Source: TMP-24 sp964600685
GTDB taxonomy: Bacteria > Pseudomonadota > Alphaproteobacteria > Rhodobacterales > Rhodobacteraceae
NCBI GenBank assembly: GCA_964600685.1
Contig: CAZRKU010000073.1
Span: forward strand, 1 to 15,018
DNA length: 15,018 bases
Reading direction: 5' to 3'
Made by a program: the position numbers and the translations under genes. How positions within the stretch are numbered: position 1 is the first letter of the stretch; the number at the start of each line of letters is the position of its first letter. The notes under the pieces are model-generated. The model was not told the DNA's origin. It saw only the letters and a program-made list of their open reading frames with translations, and did not search any database. Below are positions 1-7,568 of the stretch, piece after piece.

Positions 1-1435
1 CCGCCGCCCAGCCCGAAATCGCCTTGACCTCAAGGAACTCCTCGAGCCCCCAGTGGCCACCCTCGCGCGCCCGGCCCGAGGCCTTGACGCCCCCGAAGGG
101 CGCCCCCGCGCCACGCGGCTTTCCGTTCGTTTCGATCATGCCGGCGCGCAGCCGCCGCGCCAGCCGGTTGCTGCGCGCGCCATCGGTGGTCTGAACGTAG
201 TTCGTCAGCCCATAGGGCGTATCGTTGGCGATCCTGACCGCCTCTTCCTCCGTCTCGAACGGGATGATAGAGAGGACCGGGCCGAAAATCTCCTCGCGTT
301 CGATGGTCATGCCGGGCGCAACGTCTGCAAAGATCGTCGGCTTGACGTAGAAGCCGCGGTTGAACCCCTCCGGCAGACCCGGCCCGCCAGCGACCAGCCG
401 GGCGCCTTCGTCGATCCCCTTCTGGATATAGCCCTGGATCTGATCCCACTGGCGTTTGTTCACCACCGGGCCGATATGATCCCCCGCCTCGCCCGCCGGG
501 CCGACGCGAATGGCACCGGCCAGATCGGCGGCCCTGGCCACGGTCTGCTCATAGACCGACCGTTCGACCAGAAGCCGTGACGGCGCGTTGCAGGACTGGC
601 CGGTGTTTTCCATCATCCGCCTGACCGACCGTTCGATTGCCCGGTCGTCGGCGTCGGCAAAGAGAAGATTCGCGCCCTTGCCGCCCAGTTCCAGTGTCAC
701 CCGCTTCAGCGTTTCGGCCGCTGCCTTGGAAATGGCGCGACCGGCACGGGTCGAGCCGGTGAAAGAGATCATCTCGACATCCGGATGGCTCGACAGGCTG
801 GCGCCCACGCCCGCGCCATCGCCGTTCACCAGGTTGAACACTCCGGGTGGCACACCCGCATCATGGCAGAATTCCGCGAAGATCATCGCGTTGAGCGGGC
901 TTTCCTCGGACGGTTTCAGCACGCAGGTGCAGCCCGCCAGAATGGCCGGGATGACCTTGAGCGCGATCTGGTTCATCGGCCAGTTCCAGGGCGTGATCAG
1001 GCCGACAACCCCGATCGGCTCCAGCGCGATCATCGCCCCCGGCGCATGATCGCCAAGCGGACGGATCCAGTCGATCTTGTCGAAGGCCCTGAGGAAGTTC
1101 TTCGTGTGCCAGGGCAGACAAGCGGCCTGTTCATTCAGCGCGAAGTCGATCGGCGCGCCCATTTCCATCGAGATGGCCTTCGCCAGTTCCTCCTTGCGCG
1201 CCTCGTACTGGTCGAGAATGCGGGCCACGATTGCACGGCGCTCACTCGGGGGGGTTGCAGCCCAGGCCGGAAACGCTGCCCTGGCGGCCGCCACGGCGGC
1301 ATTCGTATCCGCCTCCGACCCGAGGGAGATCACCGCGCAAGGTTCTTCGTTCGACGGATCAATCACCAGGCAGTCCCGCCCGGCGATGGGCTTCACCCAG
1401 GCGCCGTTGATATAGAAGTCGCGTTTTTCGATCAT
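1..1435 (-). CDS. NAD(P)-dependent aldehyde dehydrogenase, 3' end cut by window edge
   Basis: This enzyme of the aldehyde dehydrogenase superfamily oxidises an aldehyde to the carboxylic acid with NAD(P)+ in the cytosol. My translation from the ATG at 1435 gives 478 full codons. Visible landmarks are the cofactor-domain stretch TPWNWPMNQIALKVIPA, a VLKPSEESP segment, the general base Glu249 in LELGGKG, the nucleophile Cys282 in NTGQSCNAPSR, the EEIFGPVLS motif, and the C-terminal PFGGVKASGRAREGG. The frame is open to the window edge at ...ISGWAA; from the usual family length of 470-480 residues only a few codons are missing. A purine-rich GAAGAGGTGG lies just upstream of the ATG and supports this start. 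The gene stands alone on its strand here, divergent from the peroxiredoxin gene. The substrate cannot be read from the sequence; betaine-aldehyde-like and broad-range aliphatic enzymes both fit. Family call certain, substrate unknown. Confidence 0.95.
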   Translation of the reverse strand, partial: MIEKRDFYINGAWVKPIAGRDCLVIDPSNEEPCAVISLGSEADTNAAVAAARAAFPAWAATPPSERRAIVARILDQYEARKEELAKAISMEMGAPIDFALNEQAACLPWHTKNFLRAFDKIDWIRPLGDHAPGAMIALEPIGVVGLITPWNWPMNQIALKVIPAILAGCTCVLKPSEESPLNAMIFAEFCHDAGVPPGVFNLVNGDGAGVGASLSSHPDVEMISFTGSTRAGRAISKAAAETLKRVTLELGGKGANLLFADADDRAIERSVRRMMENTGQSCNAPSRLLVERSVYEQTVARAADLAGAIRVGPAGEAGDHIGPVVNKRQWDQIQGYIQKGIDEGARLVAGGPGLPEGFNRGFYVKPTIFADVAPGMTIEREEIFGPVLSIIPFETEEEAVRIANDTPYGLTNYVQTTDGARSNRLARRLRAGMIETNGKPRGAGAPFGGVKASGRAREGGHWGLEEFLEVKAISGWAA

Positions 1436-1474
1436 TGGTCCACCTCTTCGGTCTGGCACAGCGCCTTCGACATC

Positions 1475-1513
1475 ATTTGATCAAATTATAACATATTCCA
1501 TTTGTCAGGGCAA
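1475..1513 (-). promoter_or_regulatory. Promoter with palindromic operator for the aldehyde dehydrogenase
   Basis: Read on the minus strand, TTGCCC (1508-1513) is followed by a 17-base spacer and a perfect TATAAT (1485-1490). The expected transcription start falls near 1478, giving a leader of about 40 bases before the ATG at 1435. The perfect 12-base palindrome ATTTGATCAAAT (1475-1486) overlaps the last two bases of the -10 box and covers the predicted start, the classic place for a repressor operator. The stretch is AT-rich against GC-rich surroundings. The regulator is unknown; a small dimeric repressor of the GntR or similar class is inferred, not seen. Confidence 0.65.
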
Positions 1514-1700
1514 ACGACCCGCCATGTCAGCGCGATCCGCCGAAACCCCCGGCATTCTTCGGTTCAATTTTCTCGACAGCGCCCCGCGGTCGAAACATCC
1601 TTCCGATTTGCAGCCATAGCGCGGCAGGCAGGTGAAATTCTGTCCCAAAACCTCTATCTCTTGTCGCACCGACGACAGGAAACACCGAAGGAGTAGAATC

Positions 1701-2357
1701 ATGGGCCTTCGCATCAATGATGTTGCCCCCGACTTCACCGCCGATTCGACCGCCGGCAAGATCAACTTCCACGACTGGCAGGGCGACAGCTATGCCATCG
1801 TCTTTTCGCACCCCCGCGATTTCACCCCGGTCTGCACGACCGAATTCGCCGCCGTGGCCCAGCTGGCCGGAGAGTTCGCCAAGCGCAAGACCAAGGTGAT
1901 CGGCGTCTCGGTGGACTCGGTCGAGGACCACGGCAAATGGAAGCGTGATATCGAGGCATTCGCCGGCGCCCCTGCCGATTTCCCGATCATCGACGATACC
2001 AGCCTGACCGTGGCCAAGGCCTATGACATGCTGCCCGCCGAATATTATCTGCCGACCGAGGGCCGTGCGCCCGCACACACCGCGACAGTGCGCACCGTCT
2101 ATGTCGTCGGGCCGGACAAGAAGGTGCGCCTGACAATGACCTATCCCATGTCGATCGGCCGGAACTTCGCGGAAATCCTGCGGGCGCTGGATGCGGTTCA
2201 GGCCACCGACGGCGTGCCCTTCGCCACGCCCGCCAACTGGGTGCCGGGGCAGGACGTGATCGTGGCGCTGTCCGTGCCGACGCCCGAGGCCGAGGAACGC
2301 TTCGGCAAACTTGACATCAAACTGCCCTATCTTCGGTTCGCCAAGCGTCCCGCATGA
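1701..2357 (+). CDS. 1-Cys peroxiredoxin (Prx6 type)
   Basis: Thiol peroxidase of 218 residues that reduces hydrogen peroxide and organic hydroperoxides in the cytosol. The thioredoxin-fold AhpC/TSA domain fills the N-terminal two thirds. The peroxidatic Cys45 sits in DFTPVCTTEF, the Prx6-type active-site signature, and VIGVSVDSVEDH and the C-terminal dimer domain (about 160-218, with LPYLRF) follow. Cys45 is the only cysteine, so there is no resolving cysteine and an external reductant such as glutathione or another thiol must recycle it. The reading frame is open further upstream, but the ATG at 1701 is preceded by AAGGAG at 1688-1693 and starts the conserved MGLRINDVAPDF, so I place the start there. 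It is monocistronic and divergent from the aldehyde dehydrogenase. I see no convincing sigma-70 promoter or OxyR-type site in the 265-base intergenic region on this strand. Confidence 0.95.
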   Translation: MGLRINDVAPDFTADSTAGKINFHDWQGDSYAIVFSHPRDFTPVCTTEFAAVAQLAGEFAKRKTKVIGVSVDSVEDHGKWKRDIEAFAGAPADFPIIDDTSLTVAKAYDMLPAEYYLPTEGRAPAHTATVRTVYVVGPDKKVRLTMTYPMSIGRNFAEILRALDAVQATDGVPFATPANWVPGQDVIVALSVPTPEAEERFGKLDIKLPYLRFAKRPA

Positions 2358-2367
2358 ACGGACAGGC

Positions 2368-2401
2368 TTTCGGCTACGGTTCGAAAGGATCGTAGCCGAA
2401 G
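2368..2401. terminator. Inverted repeat between two convergent genes, possible shared terminator
   Basis: TTCGGCTACG (2369-2378) and CGTAGCCGAA (2391-2400) form a perfect 10-bp stem around a 12-base loop. It lies 11 bases after the peroxiredoxin stop and includes the last codons and stop of the convergent sulfotransferase gene, whose C-terminus FGYDPFEP is encoded by it. There is no T-tract on either side, so it is not a textbook intrinsic terminator; it may block readthrough or stabilise both 3' ends. Confidence 0.4.
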
Positions 2402-3209
2402 CGGTCGTAGTCTTCGCGATAGATGTCGTGGATCAGTTCTAGCAGAGAGCGATCCAAAGTCGGAACAGTAGGCTGCAACAACTTTCCCAAGCGATATTTC
2501 CATGTGTGCTGGATATTAAGCGGAGGTTCGCTTCCGACGTTGCTGCGGGGGATCTGGCGTGGTCCAGCCGTATCTCCGGCAACGTCATCCAGCCATTTGA
2601 TCAAGCTTTCGTCGCCGTCTTCCAAACGAAATATGCGGGTGTGATCATCGACGAATTTCGCCGCTGGAAGGAAGTGGTTATCGGTCTGCTCATGAAACCG
2701 GGGTGACGCGTTCTTCAACCCTCCGACAAACCGTCTGAACCCCACATATCTGTTGATTATTGCATGATTGCGATTGTGCAGAAATGCGCTCATCAGGCGA
2801 CGTGCCGGATGGCGCACGACGGCAAAGCGCGCCGCAAAGAAGTCCTTCGGAAACAACGGCACCAGGGAAGCCAGGGGAATATGTTGNNNNNNNNNNNNNN
2901 NNNNNNNNNNNNNNNNNNNNNNNNNNNNNNNNNNNNNNNNNNNNNNNNNNNNNNNNNNNNNNNNNNNNNNNNNNNNNNNNNNNNNNCCGCAAAGAAGTCC
3001 TTCGGAAACAACGGCACCAGGGAAGCCAGGGGAATATGTTGAGGTGACGATCGACTCCATCGCTCTTCTGGGGGAATACCAAGCCATGTCCGATCTAAGA
3101 AGATCAACTCGCCAAACCGATCGCTCAGATAATCCTCAATAGAGCTGCCCGCACATTTTGGAACGTGCGAGAAGTAGATATATGCTCCACGACACTTCGC
3201 GATCGGCAT
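2374..3209 (-). CDS. Sulfotransferase family protein, interrupted by an artificial assembly gap
   Basis: Probable PAPS-dependent carbohydrate sulfotransferase. As printed the frame is broken by 100 Ns, with the same 55 bases on both sides. Removing one copy plus the Ns (155 bases) gives one continuous 226-residue protein from the ATG at 3209 to the TAG at 2374. The repaired protein shows YIYFSHVPKCAGSSIEDYL (residues 10-28), which fits the 5'-phosphosulfate loop with its PKxAGSS core, and FAVVRHPARRLMSAF (77-91), which fits the 3'-phosphate-binding segment of the Sulfotransfer_2 type. No signal peptide or membrane anchor is visible, so it is probably cytosolic. It starts 8 bases after the RgpF-like gene and should be co-transcribed, sulfating the glycan or glycolipid made by that cluster. 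Base composition is lower in GC than the flanking core genes, suggesting transfer. The substrate is unknown. Confidence 0.8.
2832..2886. repeat. 55-base direct repeat, left copy at the scaffold gap
   Basis: These 55 bases, beginning ccgcaaagaagtccttcgg and ending atatgttg, recur exactly at 2987-3041. Each copy abuts the N run. The length of exactly 55 and the placement on both gap edges match two contig ends sharing one assembler k-mer overlap rather than a biological duplication. Confidence 0.95.
2887..2986. other. Scaffold gap of 100 Ns
   Basis: Exactly 100 Ns, the conventional filler length for a gap of unknown size. Because the flanks overlap by 55 bases and joining them restores an intact reading frame, the true gap size is most likely negative (the contigs overlap) and no sequence is missing. 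Confidence 0.97.
2987..3041. repeat. 55-base direct repeat, right copy at the scaffold gap
   Basis: Exact copy of 2832-2886, beginning on the first base after the N run. On the minus strand both copies encode QHIPLASLVPLFPKDFFA, but in different frames because the inserted 155 bases are not a multiple of three. Confidence 0.95.
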
Positions 3210-3217
3210 GCTGCAGA

Positions 3218-4390
3218 CTACCCTTCTCCAGCCAGTGCCGATAGCTTCTTGTGGCTAAGGTCACGAATCTCGTCCCGGAAAACTGCAGCATTCTCGCCAT
3301 GCAGGGATTCAGCAATCTGGAACATGATCCGTGCGGCCTTTGCGCTCGTGGTGCACGGCGATTTCTTCAGAAACGGGAAGGACTGATCGTTCACCAGGAA
3401 GTCGGCGATTGCGTAACTCGCGCCCTGTCGCGCGACGCTGCAGATAACTATCTTCTCAAGTTCCGGTCGACTTGCTTTTCCGCTGTCGAGTTTCGCAGTA
3501 AACAACTCCCTGAACTTCTCCATGTCGGGATCGTTTACGCTGATAAGCCGATCGAACATGGCGCGCAGCTCACTATCGGACAGCCTCGCAAGCAGGCTTG
3601 GGAAGTCAGTCAGTTCGGTGGTGGCTGAATGTGCGTAACCGCGCCTGACGATCCAGCGCGTCAATCCCATTTCACCGCGGCGCACAGTGGCATTCTTGTC
3701 ATCTGTGAGACGAAGCCGTCGCCAGAATCGTCTGAATCCACGGTCCTTCAGTACCTTTGGGGAAATACTAAGCGCAAATGACGCATAGTGGAAATGCCGT
3801 CTGAGTTTATCAATTTTCCACTCGGACAAAGCATAGTTTTCCGGATCCTGATGCTCCATCCCCCATGCCCAGATCGCAGCAACGAAATCATCTGGGGATT
3901 GCTCCGACGCACTCAGCCAATCGTACGACCCCGGCATCGGGAACCAGACCGAGTCATTCAACAGGACGAGCCGTTGGAGCGCGTGGATCCTATTCTTCAG
4001 GAAGAGTATTCCATCCCGGTAGCCACCAAAGTCGTATCCAAAGTTTGGCCGCTCTATCAGTACATGGCTTGACCCTGCTACCAGTGTCCGGTCTTCTGGT
4101 GACAGGGGGAGGTTTGACACGACAACCGGTGCGTAGCCGGAAGCTGTTATTCTATCAAGCGCCAGAATATGAGACTTCTGCAGGCCATTATTAGGGTAGA
4201 TCAGATATATCGCACATTTTTTGCGCCACCTGATATCGCCAAAGGTTACGGTTGTATGTCTACGCTTGGTGAGATCGTAAAATTGCGTAGCAAAGGCAAT
4301 CTCAATGGTGCGAGATGGGATGTTTCTGATCTGCTGCACTATTCTGTGCAGCTCGCGCTTCACTTTCCAACCTGGCAAATGTTCTTTCAT
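3218..4390 (-). CDS. Rhamnan synthesis protein F (RgpF)-like glycan enzyme
   Basis: A 390-residue protein resembling the RgpF (rhamnan synthesis F) family, which acts in assembly of rhamnose-containing or similar surface polysaccharides. Supporting landmarks are an initial strand KCAIYLIYP (58-66), the family-like NFGYDFGGYRDG (116-127), LLNDSVWFPMP (143-153) and FALSISPKVLKDRGFRRFW (205-223). The C-terminal 120 residues match nothing I recognise. No signal peptide or transmembrane helix is apparent, so it is probably a cytosolic or membrane-associated transferase. The ATG at 4390 is 10 bases after the stop of the GT2 gene, and a TAA lies a few codons upstream in frame, which fixes the start within narrow limits; the ribosome site is weak. 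Two sampled lines near its 5' end are 42-43% GC, far below the neighbouring core genes, which suggests acquisition. The exact sugar and linkage are unknown. Confidence 0.75.
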   Translation of the reverse strand: MKEHLPGWKVKRELHRIVQQIRNIPSRTIEIAFATQFYDLTKRRHTTVTFGDIRWRKKCAIYLIYPNNGLQKSHILALDRITASGYAPVVVSNLPLSPEDRTLVAGSSHVLIERPNFGYDFGGYRDGILFLKNRIHALQRLVLLNDSVWFPMPGSYDWLSASEQSPDDFVAAIWAWGMEHQDPENYALSEWKIDKLRRHFHYASFALSISPKVLKDRGFRRFWRRLRLTDDKNATVRRGEMGLTRWIVRRGYAHSATTELTDFPSLLARLSDSELRAMFDRLISVNDPDMEKFRELFTAKLDSGKASRPELEKIVICSVARQGASYAIADFLVNDQSFPFLKKSPCTTSAKAARIMFQIAESLHGENAAVFRDEIRDLSHKKLSALAGEG

Positions 4391-4400
4391 ATCTGGAGTA

Positions 4401-5252
4401 CTACCCTTTTATATTCTGCCGTCCGGACAATATCCCCTTGATAAAGGCAAGCCTCTTGGCGCGCAGCCGACGCGAGAAAAGTGCCCAGGGCTGGCCTGCT
4501 TGCAGCAGGGCCGAAGCCAGAGCAGAAAGGAATGGCAAAGGCCGACGGTGCTTCCGCGCCGCATAAACCCGCGACTGCCCCATGTGGAAGGCCTTGAACG
4601 CCGCGCTTTCGGGGCTGCGGACGGTGGAATGCCCTTCGAGGTGCCTGACCTCGGCCTCCCGGATGAACATCAGCGCACCGCACAGGCGCGCCAGCCGCAG
4701 GCTCAGATCATCATCTTCGTGATAGAGGAAGATCCTCTCGTCAAAGCCGCCGACCGCCTCGAACGCGGCGCGCCGCACATATAGCGCGGCGCCGGACAGC
4801 ACGGGAACCACCTGGTCGCCGCCGGGCCAGGCGCGCGCCAACCACGCGCGGCGCGGCAACAGGACGGAGCGATGCTTGAAATAGGCCCGCCCCTTGCCGT
4901 CGCTCAACCGCGGATTCATCGCCACTGCCGCAGGATGGCGGTCCATCGCCGCTTCGAGCGCCTCCAGCGCGCCGGGCTGAAGGGCCGCATCGGGATTGAG
5001 GAACAGCAGAAATTCGGTCTCTGCGGCTGTCGCGCCCAAGTTGCAGCCCGCTCCGAACCCCCGGTTGGTCGCGCTGCGGATCAGACGCGCCCCGCTTTCC
5101 CCGGCCAGACGCTCCAGCCCGGCACCATCAGCCGACGCGTTGTCGACGAGGACCACGGGCGTTCCACGCGGGACGGAGGACAGCATCGACGGCAGCACCG
5201 CAAGGCTGTTGTAGCAGACGGAGATGATTGTGGAACGTGCGGAAGTCGGCAT
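4401..5252 (-). CDS. Glycosyltransferase family 2 protein (WbbL/rhamnosyltransferase-like)
   Basis: A 283-residue GT-A fold transferase expected to move a nucleotide-activated sugar onto a surface polysaccharide or lipid-linked acceptor at the inner face of the membrane. Landmarks are VVLVDNASADG (33-43, nucleotide binding), NRGFGAGCNLG (63-73), LFLNPDA (83-89, replacing the DxD metal motif as in WbbL-type enzymes) and GGFDERIFLYHEDDDLSLR (168-186), which carries the catalytic acidic cluster. These features are typical of rhamnosyltransferase-like GT2 proteins, but the sugar cannot be assigned. It is the first of three co-directional genes with the RgpF-like protein and the sulfotransferase, and lies 62 bases after pnp. 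Unlike those two, its GC content matches the chromosome. The ATG at 5252 has no clear ribosome-binding site. Confidence 0.88.
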   Translation of the reverse strand: MPTSARSTIISVCYNSLAVLPSMLSSVPRGTPVVLVDNASADGAGLERLAGESGARLIRSATNRGFGAGCNLGATAAETEFLLFLNPDAALQPGALEALEAAMDRHPAAVAMNPRLSDGKGRAYFKHRSVLLPRRAWLARAWPGGDQVVPVLSGAALYVRRAAFEAVGGFDERIFLYHEDDDLSLRLARLCGALMFIREAEVRHLEGHSTVRSPESAAFKAFHMGQSRVYAARKHRRPLPFLSALASALLQAGQPWALFSRRLRAKRLAFIKGILSGRQNIKG

Positions 5253-5272
5253 GGCGGGACACTATACGAACC

Positions 5273-5294
5273 GGCCCGGACTTTCACCCGGGCC
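5273..5294 (-). terminator. GC-rich hairpin after pnp
   Basis: GGCCCGG (5273-5279) and CCGGGCC (5288-5294) form a 7-bp perfect stem with an 8-base loop, about 20 bases beyond the pnp stop. There is no T-run after it on the minus strand, so it may weaken readthrough into the glycosyltransferase gene or protect the pnp 3' end rather than terminate fully. Confidence 0.45.
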
Positions 5295-5314
5295 TTCCGC
5301 ATCATCGGCAGAAA

Positions 5315-7465
5315 TCAGCCTTCGGCTGCTTCTTCCTTTTCCTTCTTGTCCGGCACGATCTCCGCGCCGGTTTCCTGATCGACCATCTTCATGCCAAGCC
5401 GGACCTTGCCGCGCTCGTCGAAGCCCAGAAGCTTGACCTTCACTTCCTGGCCTTCCTTCAAGAGCTCGTTCGGATGGTTCAGGCGCTTGTTGGCGATCTG
5501 GGACACGTGCACCAGACCGTCGCGCTTGCCGAAGAAGTTCACGAAGGCCCCGAAGTCGACCAGTTTCACGACCTTGCCGGTATAGACCTTGCCCTCTTCC
5601 GGCTCGGCCACGATCGACCAGATCATGTCATAAGCGCGCTTGATGGCATCGGCGCTGGCCGAGGCGATCTTGATCACGCCATCGTCGTTGATATCGACCT
5701 TGGCGCCGGAGGTTTCCACGATCTCGCGGATCACCTTGCCGCCCGAGCCGATCACTTCACGGATCTTGTCGGTCGGGATCGAGAGCGTTTCGATCTTCGG
5801 AGCGTACTCGCTGAAGCCCTGCGGGGCCGAGAGCGCCTTGTTCATCTCGCCGAGGATGTGCAGTCGACCGTCCTTGGCCTGGGCCAGAGCCTGCTCCATG
5901 ATCTCGGGCGTGATGCCCGCGACCTTGATGTCCATCTGCAAGGACGTGATGCCGCTCTCGGTGCCCGCGACCTTGAAATCCATGTCGCCGAGGTGATCCT
6001 CGTCGCCGAGGATGTCGGTCAGCACCGCCCATTTGCCGTCGTCTTCCAGGATCAGGCCCATGGCCACACCGGCGACCGGCGCCTTCAGCGGCACGCCGGC
6101 GTCCATCATGGAGAGCGACCCGCCGCAGACCGACGCCATCGACGACGAGCCGTTCGATTCGGTGATCTCAGACACGACGCGGATCGTGTAGGGGAAGTCG
6201 GTCGCCGCCGGCAGAACCGCCTGAAGCGCCCGCCAGGCCAGCTTGCCATGGCCGATCTCGCGGCGGCCGGGCGAACCCACGCGGCCAACCTCGCCGACCG
6301 AGTAGGGCGGGAAGTTGTAATGCAGCAGGAAGTTCGAACGCCGGTTGCCGTTCAGCGCGTCGATGATCTGCTCATCCTCGCCGGTGCCGAGCGTCGTCAC
6401 CACCAGCCCCTGGGTTTCCCCGCGGGTGAACAAAGCCGACCCGTGGGTCCGCGGCAGGATGCCGGTTTCGGCCACGATCGGGCGGACGGTCCTGGTGTCA
6501 CGCCCGTCGATGCGGGTGCCGGTCTTCACGACATCGCCGCGCAGGATCGACGATTCCAGTTTCTTGATCGCGGAGCCAAGGTTGGCATCCTTCTGATCCT
6601 CTTCGGGCAGCCCCGCGACGATCGCGCCGACAGCGGCCGCGATTGCGTTGGTGCGCTCCTGCTTGTCACGGATCGCGAAAGCGGCGCGCATCTGCGCTTC
6701 GCCCGCCGCCTTGACCTTGCCATAGATCGCCGAAATGTCCGGGGGCGAGAAGTCGAAGGGTTCTTTCGCGGCAATTTCGGCGAAGTCGATGATCAGGTCG
6801 ATCACCGGCTGCATCGCCGCATGGCCGAACTTCACCGCGCCCAGCATTTCGGCTTCGGTCAGCTCATAGGCTTCCGATTCGACCATCATCACCGCGTCCT
6901 TGGTGCCGGCGATGACCAGATCGAGCCGCTGGTCAGGATTGTTCCTGAGCAGCGTCATGTCGTCCATCGCCGGGTTCAGGACATATTCGCCATTGGCGAA
7001 ACCAACGCGCGCCGCGCCGATCGGACCCATGAACGGCACGCCCGAAATGGTCAGCGCGGCGGAGGCCGCGATCATCGCCACCACGTCGGGGTCGTTCACC
7101 AGATCGCAGGACAGAACCGTCGCCATCACCAGGACTTCATGCTTGAAGCCTTCGACGAAAAGCGGCCGGCAAGGACGGTCGATCAGGCGGGAAACCAGCG
7201 TTTCCTTCTCGGACGGCCGCGCCTCGCGCTTGAAGAAGCCGCCGGGGATCTTGCCCGCGGCATAGTATTTTTCCTGATAATGCACGGTCAGGGGGAAGAA
7301 GTCCTGGCCGGGCTTGGGGGATTTCGCAAAGGTCACGTTGGCCATGACCTGGGTTTCACCGAGCGTGGCGATCACCGACCCATCGGCCTGGCGCGCAACT
7401 TTCCCGGTTTCCAGCGTGAGCGTCTCATCGCCCCACTGGATGGATTTCTTCGTCACATTGAACAT
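5315..7465 (-). CDS. pnp: Polyribonucleotide nucleotidyltransferase (PNPase)
   Basis: PNPase degrades RNA 3'-5' by phosphorolysis, releasing nucleoside diphosphates, and works in the cytosolic RNA degradosome. The 716-residue protein has the usual full layout: a first RNase PH domain (about 1-140, with KIPGGFFKREARPSEKETL), an all-alpha linker, a second RNase PH domain (about 310-545, with GSALFTRGETQ, RREIGHGKLAWRAL, SNGSSSMASVCGGSL and the metal-ligand region MDFKVAGT), a KH domain with its GSGGK loop (about 560), and an S1 domain (GKVVKLVDFGAFVNF) with an acidic, lysine-rich tail. The ATG at 7465 has GAGGAAA about 8 bases upstream. In most relatives pnp follows rpsO; here it follows a structured non-coding stretch. 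A hairpin and 62 bases separate it from the glycosyltransferase gene. Confidence 0.98.
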   Translation of the reverse strand: MFNVTKKSIQWGDETLTLETGKVARQADGSVIATLGETQVMANVTFAKSPKPGQDFFPLTVHYQEKYYAAGKIPGGFFKREARPSEKETLVSRLIDRPCRPLFVEGFKHEVLVMATVLSCDLVNDPDVVAMIAASAALTISGVPFMGPIGAARVGFANGEYVLNPAMDDMTLLRNNPDQRLDLVIAGTKDAVMMVESEAYELTEAEMLGAVKFGHAAMQPVIDLIIDFAEIAAKEPFDFSPPDISAIYGKVKAAGEAQMRAAFAIRDKQERTNAIAAAVGAIVAGLPEEDQKDANLGSAIKKLESSILRGDVVKTGTRIDGRDTRTVRPIVAETGILPRTHGSALFTRGETQGLVVTTLGTGEDEQIIDALNGNRRSNFLLHYNFPPYSVGEVGRVGSPGRREIGHGKLAWRALQAVLPAATDFPYTIRVVSEITESNGSSSMASVCGGSLSMMDAGVPLKAPVAGVAMGLILEDDGKWAVLTDILGDEDHLGDMDFKVAGTESGITSLQMDIKVAGITPEIMEQALAQAKDGRLHILGEMNKALSAPQGFSEYAPKIETLSIPTDKIREVIGSGGKVIREIVETSGAKVDINDDGVIKIASASADAIKRAYDMIWSIVAEPEEGKVYTGKVVKLVDFGAFVNFFGKRDGLVHVSQIANKRLNHPNELLKEGQEVKVKLLGFDERGKVRLGMKMVDQETGAEIVPDKKEKEEAAEG

Positions 7466-7488
7466 CTATCGTTTCCTCAAGGGAGCAC

Positions 7489-7568
7489 ACCGGCCCCTGC
7501 CGGTCTCCCGTTCTGAATGGCGGCCCCATTGCCGCCGCCCCCTATCCTTTGCATGCGGCCGGGGGCGG
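7489..7568 (-). promoter_or_regulatory. Three consecutive hairpins in the pnp leader
   Basis: On the minus strand the bases before pnp contain three stems in a row: an 8-bp stem 7535-7542 with 7561-7568 (18-base loop), a 6-bp stem 7519-7524 with 7531-7536 (6-base loop; it shares two bases with the first), and a 6-bp stem 7489-7494 with 7499-7504 (4-base loop). The last ends 24 bases before the ATG. In enterobacteria PNPase represses its own synthesis through an RNase III-cut stem in the pnp leader. A comparable role here is plausible but not shown by the sequence; the first stem could also be a terminator lacking a T-run. Confidence 0.45.

Noticed and set aside
1475..1486. FNR/Anr box upstream of the aldehyde dehydrogenase
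   Set aside because: FNR sites need TTGAT and ATCAA separated by four bases; here the half sites overlap with no spacer.
2832..3041. Real tandem or direct duplication of 55 bases
   Set aside because: Both copies touch the N run, and joining them restores a full reading frame; an assembly overlap explains this better.
5228..7516. 762-codon open frame on the plus strand opposite pnp
   Set aside because: Antisense shadow of a high-GC gene: Asp/His/Arg-rich composition, no domains, and it covers exactly the opposite strand of pnp.
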